Origin: Erpobdella octoculata
Lineage: Eukaryota; Annelida; Clitellata; Hirudinida; Erpobdellidae
Direction: 5' to 3'
NCBI GenBank assembly: GCA_963978895.1
Contig: OZ022240.1
Coordinates: 19,001,983 to 19,065,982 of the forward strand
Length of the DNA stretch: 64,000 bases
Each line of letters starts with the position of its first letter. Position 1 is the first letter of the stretch. Shown here piece after piece: positions 25,701-37,700 of the stretch. Below the pieces are notes generated by a model. The model saw only the letters and a program-made list of their open reading frames with translations, was not told where the DNA came from and searched no databases. The position numbers were made by a program, and so were the translations under genes.

Positions 25701-28700
25701 GTAGAGAAGTAAGAACGAGGGGACACGACTTCAAGTTGAGCACTACGTTATCACATAAAGACTGCAGAAAGTTCTTCAGTAATAGAGTCGTGGCTGACTG
25801 GAACAGTCTGCCAAGAGAAGTTGTGGAAGCGACAAACATTTCTATGTTTAAATCGTTGATAGATAATTATTATGGCGATTTGGTTTTTAACTGCTGATGT
25901 TTTCAGTTTTGCTCAGAACTTAGAATAGGTAGAATTTGGACTGTTTTTGTTTGTATTTTCTTTATTTAATGTATTTCATTTTTTGGCGAAGGGCTTGCCC
26001 GTGCTGAGTCTTAAATAAAATAAAAAAATGTTGGGCCAATTATGGTTTTTGCCCTTCGTCCAGAAAAACACGTCAGCTGCAGTTGATCGTGGATGGACTG
26101 AAAGAGTATGACGGAAATAAATTTGGGCGGCCATATTGTCTAACATATGACATCGCATTTTTGTGCGTACTCGTGCATGTGGCGCAGACTTCCAATGTAA
26201 GTGGCTGGAAAAATTGTCATCCTTCACACGTTGTTTGCATTGCCATTGACATTAATAGCATCATGAAAAAAAGTTTAAAAGTTTAAAAAAGTTTAAAAAG
26301 AATTTTTTAAAGTGGCCCTTGGTCGAACGAGCTTCGGAGCCACTGTATATTGGAGGAAGATTGAAGGAGACAGTGAAGAGGAAGGTTTTAAGCAAACTAC
26401 AGAACTCCGTTTTAGACGTAGCAAGCTTGACTGCCAATGGAAGATTGTTCCACATCTTGGGTCCAATGACTCTGAAGCATCTTTCACCGAGTGATGCTCG
26501 ACGTGAAGCTGGCACGACGAGATGTCCGGAAGACGAAGATCGGAGTCGTCTGCGGCCGGCGACGGAGCTGGTCGGTTAAAGATCCAGGCTGAGATAGAGT
26601 GGAACATTATCCTGTAGACACTTGAAAACGAGTAGCGCGACTTTGAAAACTATTCTCTCCGGTAGCCGAAGCCAGTGGAGATCATGTAGAATAGGTGTCA
26701 CGTGATCATACTTCTTGGCGTTGGATGTCATTTTGGCGGCAGCGTTGATGACGAGCTGAAGGCGATTGAGTTGTAAAGCTGTTAGACCGACCAATACGGA
26801 GTTGCAGTAGTCGATTCGTGGAAAGATGAGAGAAGTGATGAGTATTTTTCAGCCAAGGGTGGGTAGAGACCTGCTCACGCTCCTAATCTGCCTGAGAATG
26901 GAGAAGCATGAGCGGACTGTGTTGCGAACATCAGATCGCATGGTAAGGTCGGAATCCATGAAGACTCCGAGGTTTCTTACCATGGATGGATGAGTGATTT
27001 CGACACCGCAGATGTTGATAGGATGATTTGGGATGAGATGGAGAAGGCGCCTAGACGAACACCACATGGCCTTGAAGATGAATGTATTCTTCAGATCGGA
27101 GGTGCTGTTGGTTCAAACAGATGTATGTTAATTTTTCAGTCTCAATTTTGACGTACACGTCAACCAAACTGATGGAAAAGCCGACGACACATCAAAATGT
27201 GATTTATTTCATCTTCACGAATCATGAGGCTGTATGAATAAATAGTCATAGCAGTGAACTTTTTGTTGGTGACTGCACCTGTTATTACAAAAGATATTTA
27301 TTCGGTTATATCTATTAAAATGTTAAATTTAAAAAATTAGTTATTTATTCAATTGTACTTACCTATTACTTGATTAACAATTTTAATATTGAAATGGTAT
27401 CTGTCTTCACCCTGCCAGAATATTAATGGATATTGTAGCGCTTCGTAACTTCTGTGCGTTTTGTAAACACGTTTCAATTCATTATTCCGACGATGAAGCA
27501 CGATATATCTAGATAGCATATTTTCTCCGACAATAACAATAGCCACTTTGTCAATTGTAGGTGTATTAAACCTATCAGATGGCATCGAATCCAATGCATC
27601 CAATCCAATGCAATTTTGAACATCTTGAATAAATCATTGTTCTGATGAAGAAACGTTTGTAATTCTCACACAATAGTTCGCTTCATAGTTGGATTGCGAG
27701 CACAACACTGTTCAACTTCTGCATCCAAATTTGTAAAAATTGATGATCCGCATCTGGTAGTGGTAACAGCGCTCCTAATAAGTGATATATTTGTCCTTGG
27801 ATCTGAAATAGTTACAGAAATTTTTTATATATTTTATTGTTATTTATAATAATTTGAATCTTACCTTGAAAGTTGGTATGAAATTTTCATCATTTGGAAA
27901 CAATTGTTGTATTTTTGTATGTTGGCCAAGAAATGTGTAGAATCACTTCCAGCACCTGAAACAATGAGCGTAATGGATCTGGTGGTGGGACCAATTGTGG
28001 CAATTTTACTTTTCCAGCCGCACAACAAAATCCAGTCGATTCACCACTGTATTTCAAGCCTATTCTTTTCTCGTCCATTTTCACTCATGCTCGAACTGTT
28101 CTGTCACTCGCTGGATAGACTTTTACGATCTATGTCTCGCCTGAATTTGCAGTGATAGTGCTAAAGTTCATTGGTTGTGGTAATTTGTTTCTATAAATAA
28201 GTTTAATTTGTTTATTCACATAGGTATGTCCGTCAGGTACAAGTTTTTGATTTGCAAGAAAAAGAAACTTTTCTTTTTCTCTGTGATGAATGGTTGGGTT
28301 TAAATATTAAAGGTCAACTTAATGACATTACTTTCAATGCTGCTACCCAAAATCTGCTCAATGATTTCAATATGGTTTTCACTCTTAATTTCTTCAAGTT
28401 AGTGAACTTTTTATTTATTTTGCTACAATCCATAACAAGTTTATTTAAATGCCTTAAATGAATTAAATCTAATAGAAATTTAAAAAAAGCCATCTATTTA
28501 AATCAAACTGAATGAAGATTTAAACAATTTTTATCTGTTGTAGAGGTTTTGAAGAAAATCATATTTGGTTCTCAATCTTTACAACCCCTACTCTGAGCAG
28601 ATACACTCGTTTCCAGAGAGTAGCATCATGCATGCTCAATACTCATATTTACCTTTGCACTGCTTTATTTACTTATCAGAAGCAGACTTCTAATACTCGC

Positions 28701-31700
28701 AGTGGTACAGTCTTCCATAACATCTTCAGAGATGTAGCCCTCAGTATGTTTTTTTTTAATTTTCGATTTGTATTTTTTTTTAAATACATATAATATTATA
28801 TAATATATGTACATATGTATTTTGTATTTAATAATATTGTGGTTTATTGATTAATAAAAATTATGTAGTATGAGTTTATGAAGTTCATATAATTTGGAAG
28901 CTCTTACTTGTGACTTTCCGACTCGCACCTACAGCTTTGCGTTGATTTTCTATGAGAATTGATAGCAGTTAGCTATGATTTACCTTAAAGTTATAATATG
29001 CTAGCCTTAAATAGTTAATTAATTTAAATTGGAGCTTTATTTCATATGTCTTAACATTGTATATTATATTATAAAATTTTTGTTTAGACAAATGTTATTG
29101 TTACAAGTTCATGAAATAATAATTGCAGCTCTTTTGTTTGGTGGTCTCTGCACTCCTATTTTTGTGTTTATTGATAAATTTTTCTCTCAATCAAGAAGAA
29201 GAAAAGTTACACACAACATTATTAGTGACTGGACTCGTATGTCATCTAGAACAAAAGGCAGAGTTAGTTTATGAAAGAAATTGTTTATTAATTTGATTTT
29301 ATTTGGAAATATTGCTTGAAATAATACTGAAATTGAGTTTAGTTGCTGAAGACAATAATGCATATTGTATTAACTTTAAATTTATTTAAATAATGCACAT
29401 TGTATTAACTTTAAATTTATATAAATAATGCATATTCTGTTAACTTTAAATTTATACAAGTAAAGATAAAAAATAATTTTTTTTATAAATGCTTTAATTT
29501 GCCTCTTTATCTGAGTCAACAAACTAAAATGTTTGAATCTAAAACAACCGTTACGCTCAATCTAGTTAGTTATTTTGGACCTCTGGCAACTTATAAATAA
29601 ACATCCATACTGTTTAATTATTTTGGACCTCTGGCGACTTATACATAAACAACTTATTACAGTCGCTAGATGGCAGGAATTAATTTCATTTTTAATTTTA
29701 ATCAATTTAAGGCCTAATTCATGTCGGAAACATTAATTTCGTATGTTGTCATCGAGAATAAAGCTTTCCTGAAAGTTTTAGAGCTCTAGGTGGTCCTGAA
29801 AGTGGGTGAATTTTTGTTTCTAAGATTTGATCACCACAGACAAACAAACAAACAAACAGAGAGAAAGTGAAGTTAAATAAAAGCATTTAATAAATCAGGG
29901 GTGAGCTAACTCCGCCTCACTAATTGCGAGCCAGTCCCAAGCCTGGATAAAGGAGGAGGGACAGTTAAAAGGATCAACATTTGATCCACGACAGGAAGTA
30001 CTTATGTGCTTCTTACTCAGCCAATTCAGTCTTAAAACACTTGGTGTAAAGGACTATAAACTATCATAAAAAAAATCAGGGGTGAGCAAACTTTTTTCTA
30101 CGGCAGGCCGCATTGAAAACTGTTTTGTCATCGCGGGCCGCATATATATGTCTAATAAAAAAATTTAAATATGTTTGAAATTATGAAAAAAGATTTTATT
30201 ATTCATAAACCTGAAGAAGACAGGTCAAGTTATAATGAAATTATGAAAAAATATCGCAAAGAAATATGATGCTTCTATTCCAATGTTGAACTAAATTTAA
30301 TGAAAAGCAAGAAAATTGGAAGCCTCTATCGTTATATTGGTAGAAAAATCTATTCTCAAACTGGTATTGATGAGATATTGCTAGCAGATGGAACCACTAC
30401 ACGAGATCAGGGAGCTATTGCTGATACCTTCAATCGTTATTTTTCATCTGTGTTTACTTTGGATGATGGTCAAACTCATGATTTTCCTTCTCAGACATCG
30501 GCCGAGTTGCATGACATCAACTTCTCGCCTGAGGTTGTTTTCGACGCCTTGTCTCGCCTTGAGCCATCTCTGTCTTCAGGATGTGACGGCATTCCCAATA
30601 TATTTTTAAAGAATTGTGCTACATCATTAGCTCAACCTTTTTCTCACGTTTTTGAGATGTCGTTTCGAGAGCGGAAGTTGCCACAGGAATGGAAAATTGC
30701 GATAGTTATTCCTATTCACAAAAAAGAGCCGACGTCAGTTTCTGAGAATTACAAACCAATCTCTATCACTTCTACGAGCTGCCGAGCAATGGAGCGAATC
30801 ATCAATCGATCTCTTATGCAGTTTCTTTTGAAAAATAATTTAATTAATAGAAGTCAACACGGATTTACTCCTGGCTGCTCGACAATTACTGACATCCTTG
30901 AATGTGCTGACCGGTGGAGTGAGGTGATACAAACAAGACAGTTGCTAGATGTCATATACTTGGATTTCAAAAAAGCATTTGATTCCGTATCTCATCTCAA
31001 ACTCCTGCAGAAAGTAAAGTCGTATGGAGTTAAGGGGAACCTACTGAGCTGGCTTACTGACTTTTTGGACTCTGGATTTCAACGAGTTGAGGTGGGAAAT
31101 TTCCAATCCGAAGATATTTCAGTGATCAGTGGTGTTCCTCAAGGGAGTGTGCTCGGCCCTACTTTATTTCTTTTATTCATCAATGACTTGCCAAAAATAT
31201 TTACAAGTCCAGATATAACTTGCAAATTGTTTGCTGATGATGTTAAAATATATTGTACGTCTTATCCATCTTTTGGGTCCTCAACTGTGAGCCTTCAGAA
31301 TCCTCTTGATCTTGTTTCTTGATGGAGTGAAAGATGGCAACTGAAACTAGCGGCTCAAAAATGTCTGGTATTCACAGTCAATGACAGAAGAACAGCACCA
31401 TCCTTCAACATGTATACTATTAACGACCATACATTGGATTCTGTTCGAACAATTCGTGATCTTGGTGTTGAGGTAGATTCACGTCTAAGATACGAAGATC
31501 ATGTTAATATTATTACCCATAAAGCTGCTGCAATATCTCGTCTCCTAAGAATTTCACTCGCTTCCACTGATTGGAGAATACTCAAACTGGCATTTTGTAC
31601 TTTCGTCAGACCTATACTGGAATATGGATCTCAGGTTTGGAACCCTCATTGTAGATACCTAGTTGATAGAATTGAAAGGGTTCAGAAAACATTCACCAGG

Positions 31701-34700
31701 TTTATCCCTTCGGTCTCTGGTCTCTCCTATAAAGATCGTCTTCAATTTCTTGATCTTCAATCTTTGGAAAAACGCCGTTTAATTGCTGATCTAGTTTTCT
31801 GTTATAAATTAATAAACCATTTAGTTAATACTTCGATGTCATTGTCATTTGCTCCTACCAATATAATATCAATGCGGCGTCATAGTTATAAATGAAGATT
31901 AAATAAATTTACATGTGATGCTGTAAAATATTTCTACACTAACAGAATAGTTGCGGTTTGGAACTCTCTCCCAGCCGATGTTGTAAATTGTTCCAGCGTT
32001 TCTTTATTTAAATTATCATTAAAATCAGTTAATTTGGACACTCACTTATACTACAGCTAGAGTTATTTTTTACTTTTCTGCTATTCTGTAATATCTAGGT
32101 GGTTTTTTTGTTGTCACATCTTGATGGTTTCTGTTTGTTGTATCCATGACTAAAGATGTCTGTGATTTTTTTTATTGTTTTTTTTTCATGTTAGTGTTAG
32201 TGGCTTACTAGCCCTTCTGGCATTTTTTCAATAAATAAATAGTCATTTCAAAAAAAGTTTGTTGTTACTATCATAGTAGTTATGAAGAAGAGGAAACTTA
32301 ATTTGCATACAATATGACTACAGAGTACAATTATAATCAATGAGAAGCATGTTTTGAATAATGTTCTTGAAATGTTTTGTTTGGTGGTGTCTTTTTAAAT
32401 TTTACTCTTTAAAGACGCTCACACACTCACAGCACAGCAAGCAGACTGCTTTGTCCCTAACATCTGTGAAGCAGTACTTAGCAGTCCATTCTTCATTAAA
32501 AACATGACATTCGTCCTCAATTTTTCTTTTCTTATCATCACTCATGTTTAAATCAACTCTTATTCACTTACAAATTGCAATTTTTAAAACCTTTCAAAAT
32601 GCAAACAAAACTAACTTTTGGTTAAACCCGAATCCAGTTTCGAATAGGGATGTTGTGAGTTTTATGTAAAAACAACCAGCAAGAAAAACATTGATATAAT
32701 TTAAATTTAAATCGAAGCCGATAATCAAAATAACAATTTCAAAAATTTAGCGAAAATTCTAAACGGGCCGCATAAAAAACTTTTGCGGGCCGTAGTTTGC
32801 CTACCCCTGATATAAATAATGCATATTGTATTAACTTTAAAATTATACAAATAATGCCTATTGTATTCACTTTAAATTTATATATATACTAGCGGGGTGC
32901 TAGGTATTGCTCGGACTTTTTAGAGGTTTTTCTATCATTTTTTTCTTATGCTCCCGTTTCCTTTCCCGCTTGCTCTCACGCTCCCGGTCTCTTTCCCATT
33001 TTTCGACATCTAGAACTCTAAAACTTTCAGGAAAGCTTTGTTCTGGATGACAATACATGAATTTAATGTTTCCAACATGAATTAGGCCTTAAATCAAGTA
33101 AAATTAATCAAATCAAATTAATCAGACAGTTCAAGATACTCTTTTATAGGAAACAGATAAATATATATATATATATGCAACAGATAGAAATGCATATATA
33201 TTTATATAAATGCATTTCTATCTGTTGCATTTTCCTATGAAAAGGACATAATTGCACCTCTTTGTTTTTCCATTATAACTTTTTTAAATAATTTTAAAAA
33301 AATATTCTAAATAGCCTACAACCTGTCCTCAGACCTACCAAATGTACACAAAAAATTTCATAAAAATCGGTTCAGCCGTTTCGGAGGAGTTTAAGTCAAA
33401 CACTATGACACGAGATTTATATATATATACATATTGATTATGCATATTGTATTAACTTTAAATTTATATGAATAATGCCTATTGTATTAACTTTAAATAT
33501 ATATATATATAATGCATATTGTATTAGCTTTAAATTTATATAAATCAATATCTTTGTTTAACAAATTTTTGGCAGGTCTGACATTTGTCTTACTTTTTGT
33601 TACACTGCTTAAAGAGTTTTCCCACTAACGTTGATTAATTCTATACATAAAAGTCATTTTTTGTCTTCTAATATTTACAGCAAAAGAAGAAATTACAAGA
33701 CGATGAAGATGAAGAGTTCATATTCACGTTTGATGCAGTCGCTGGAAAGATTAAATCATTTGCAAAGAAACTCTGCAAAAGAAATAGAAACGAATCTGAG
33801 GATGAAGAAGATATGGCTGTTCATCACAAATTAGAAGTAATTCTGCCAGCTGTTATTTTTATGTTTTAATAAAAATATTTTTTCTGATTTTAGCATTAAT
33901 GATTGCTCTGTTTATTTTCGAAAATGATCTGTCTATTACTTATTTTATTTATCTTAATAAAGTCATGACATTTTTTTGATTGCATTGTAATATAGTATGC
34001 ATCTAGTTTTCGTTAGTTTCTTTTAACTAATTTGAGTTAAATATTATTTCAAGAGATTTTTTTAACCAATTCAAATTAATGTCCGTCACCTTCCTTATTT
34101 AATAAGATTACTCCATTACGCAAGCAAAGGAAACCTTTAGGCTTGCAAAAACCAACCAGGGAGGGGATTTGAGAGTCATGGTAACAAGCGACATGAAAAG
34201 TTCCGTGCAGTGTGCCAGAGCGGCGTCGAAATCGATGGCGATGTTGGGACTCATAAAAAGGCAGTTCAAGAACATTGGAAGAAAAGAGTTTTAAATTCTC
34301 TATAAGTTTACATCAGACTCCACATGAATACTGTGTACAGTCCTGGTCACCTTATTTGAAGAGGGACATATCTTGTCTGGAGAGGGTGCGGAGAAGAGCT
34401 ACTAAACTAGTGAATGGTATGAAAGGGCTCAATTATCAAAGAAGGCTCAAAGTTTTGAATCTCACAACACTGGAGACAAGAAGGCTGAGGGAAGATCTAA
34501 TAGAATCCTTCAAAATTTCAAAGGGGCTGGACAACGTCGATGTAGCATCATTCTTCCGTAAAGCGCCAACCAGTGATGTTCAAGTTAACTGTAATATAGA
34601 GGCCTGCGCGGTAATGGGGAAAACGGAAAAACTACGGAATCCGCGGTAATGGAAACAATATTTACGGTATTACCGCGGTAATGGATCAAAACTCACGGTG

Positions 34701-37700
34701 ATACCGTGGTAATGGATTTAAAATTCACGGTAACACCGCAGTAATGGATTTGTTAAAAAAAAAAATTTTATATAAAATGATGTTTAAGATTAGTTTGATT
34801 CGGTTTTTCTATGTTTTAAAGTTTCCTTGTTTACATTCGTAATTTCGTCCCGCATTGATTTTCACGTTATAACTATTACCCAGCCGGTAGCCGGGGCAAT
34901 AAGCGGTAAAATTGCTGTTGTCCTACCGAATGCAACCCCGACGGGGCAATAGCAGTGACCAATTTTTATATTATTTCATATCGGTGGCAATCTTGGTAGT
35001 CTATTCCGTTATTTGTTGAAGACCATCATTTGTCTTGAATTAAATATATCGATTTTTTTCACCCAATTATGGAAAAATCCGAAGTTCAAGAGCTGGTTTG
35101 AAAAAGAAGTGCGAGATTGACGTTCGTTTAAAAAAGTAAAGTGTGGGAATACTTTTTCAACATAGAAATCGACCACACCTTATCAGCATTTGTTAAATGT
35201 GTGAAATGCGGTTAGTGCTGGACATTAATGATTCACTATTGAAGTCACTAATCGACATTTTGACACCCTTCGACTTGGCCACCAAATCTCTTTCAACTGA
35301 TATTGGTCCTTCTCTACATCTAGTTCTACCTACAAAATTATGTTTAATGAAAAACTTAAGAACATCATCAAGTGATCCAACAATAGGTAATTTGAATAAG
35401 TTGCTGTCAAGAAACCTTGATAAATATTTTCCTGTTACGGTTTATCACTATACAGCTACATTTCTGGACCAACGTTTAAAAGAAAATTTAACAATATTTA
35501 AATTCAGAAGAAATTATAAGGGCAAAACACATTGTGAGTACTATGTTAAGTATGGTTTCATCTATTGAAGAAAGAGATGAAACTGAACTAACTAAATCTC
35601 TGTAAAAAAAAGTCGTTATGAAGATGGGTTTTTTGGAGATCTTTTTGCAAAGAATTCAAAGGTGGTTACAAATGAGGTAATTAATTTTATTTCTATTAAC
35701 AAATTATTTATTTAGCATGATGAACTTATATTAATTTAATCATGTTTTTTCTCAGTTAGAAGAGTATGTTGCAAATCCCGAGCATATGGACATTTCAGAA
35801 TTTTTGGCACAGAAATCAATTACATGGCCTAAACTCAATACAGTTGTCAAATCCCTGCTGTCCATTCCAGCTTCCAGTACGCAATCGGAAAAAGTATTTT
35901 CGTTGGCTGGTCTGACAATTGATGACAGAAGATGTCAACTTGGCCCAGAGATTATCGATGGGTTACTTTTTTACACGGTTTAAGCAAATAAATTGATTTT
36001 GCGGTTGACATCAATTTCAAACATTTAATTTCGTGTTTTAATAAATTGATAAGATCGTTTATGTTGATATTTGTTTTTATGTTTGGAAATATTAAACGGT
36101 AGTGGACGGGGATGGAAGTTAGCAGAACGGGGATGGAAGCCAGCAGAACGGGGATAGAAGCCAGCCGAACGGGGACGGAACGGGGATGGAAGTAAGCAGA
36201 ACGGGGATGGAATTTATTTGACGGGGATGGTTAGACAATTCTGTCCCCGTGCAGGTCTCTACTGTAATACTAACTGAAAACGGAAAATAATAGAAAAATA
36301 ATGGACAGTTAATTGTAATACTAATAGTAACTGAAAAATGATCAATAACTTTAACTGTAATAGTAACTGAATAATAAATTCAGTTAAATAATAAAAAAAT
36401 AAATACTAACTGAAAAATTTTCTAGACATAATTTAAAAAAATTAATTAATTATTGGTTTTATTTTATATCCAGCCATAGGTATCGACTTCTTTGGTGTTA
36501 CCTAATGTCAGCCGAAATTTTGTCGAATTTGTGTCCTCTGAGGACAAGACGGGCCGCTACTCCAACTCCAGTTACAGTTAGCAAGCCTCCTAGTGATAAA
36601 TACGTGTACAAGGGCTGAACATGCCTTGGCAGAAAGAGAACGACGGACGGATCGCAGTTGTCGAAGCTGATGAAATGATGACTGGCAGATGCGTTGTATT
36701 TGGGTTTTCATGGTTAGTTTGGCGTCGAGGTCTACTCCAAGATTGCAGACGCTAGACTGAAATGTGCCAAGAAATTGAAGCTTCTGGTTTTTGAGCAAGC
36801 TATCTAGGCATGAAAATTCAGCTGATAAAGAAATTAAGGCTTATTTATTTATTTATTTATTTATGGGCCCGGCAACGTGGAAACAACGGTCACCGAACCC
36901 TGTGAGACGAGATCTTTGAGTGACGAGAGTGGGGAGAGTAGTCGACCGGAGGGAAGATCTTCTTGGTAGTGTGCCTGAGGACACAAGGAGAGAACTTAGG
37001 TACTCTGGAGATCCATGGAGCCTGACGCTAAAGATAATGCTTGATATCTTGTATGTAACTCTTTCTGACACCCTGAGCCACTGAAGCCCTACCAAAAGTG
37101 GTGTAATCGGACAGAACCTTTTAGACCCGCAGACTAGTCTAGTGGCAGTGTTGATTACCTTTTGGAAGGTGATGAGTATCTTTTTATTAACGTTTGAGAG
37201 TAAGGAGTTACAGTAGTCCAGGCGTGTCAGCACAAGCTGGACTACCAGAGTTGTAAACAAGCCCTGAGGGACAAAAGGTCTGACATCTCTGAGGACACGC
37301 ATAATGCCATAACAGCCAGCTGAGACCCTGTTTACATGAACTCCCATAGACAGGGTAGAATCAAGATGAACGCCGAGACTTCTGACCGTTCGTGAGGGGT
37401 AGACTTTTGCACCAACAAGTTGGAGTGGCATAGGTGGCATCTGACGCAAGGCATGGCTTGATCCGCACCACATCAACTCGGTTATCGTTGTGCTTCAAAA
37501 AGATTGACAACTAATCAAACAGGAATAAGTTTCTGGACAGCCTCGGAGACTGCATATCCTTTAATAGGATTCTATGACTGTTCATCAAAGGACTGTTCAT
37601 CAAAGACTATTCATCAAAGGACTATTCATCAAAGGACTATTCATCAAGATGACGGTTCATCATAAGGACTGTTCATCTAATGTCTATTCATCCAGCGGAC

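Larger units (their letters stand above)
23597..28160 (-). mobile_element. Autonomous-type Helitron, decayed and interrupted
   Basis: Minus strand. 3' terminus at 23597 (GGGCAACGCTGGGTAACCCGCTAG|T). Helicase C-terminus at 23856-24463 and N-terminal Helitron region at 27349-28146. Two LINEs (24472-26020 and 26290-27120) sit between and the rest of Rep/helicase is gone. The 5' TC end was not located. Lies in the intron between exons 9 and 10. Confidence 0.8.
30077..32809 (-). mobile_element. hAT transposon (GTF2IRD2/ZBED-type), holding a LINE
   Basis: Ends are CAGGGGTGAGCAAACTTTTT (30077) and ...AGTTTGCCTACCCCTG (32809), inverted with two mismatches. Flanking 8 bp are 'aaaaaaat' and 'atataaat' (6/8), consistent with an old hAT target duplication. 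The minus strand at 32350-32545 encodes a zinc-finger N-terminus of the GTF2IRD2/ZBED-like hAT class. The remainder of the transposase is missing; a + strand LINE occupies 30176-32245. Confidence 0.82.
34597..36261 (+). mobile_element. Inner hAT element with perfect 8-bp TSD
   Basis: Ends TAGAGGCCTGCGCGG and CCGTGCAGGTCTCTA (inverted, two mismatches) flanked by identical 'ctgtaata'. The interior encodes transposase remnants: '[20 protein letters not shown]' at 35230-35300, and the hAT dimerisation motif '[18 protein letters not shown]' at 35870-35930. Sub-terminal arrays: 'cggtaatgg'/'ccgcggtaatgg' words on the left and 'acggggatggaagc' words on the right. Internally deleted, about 1.67 kb. 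Confidence 0.93.
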
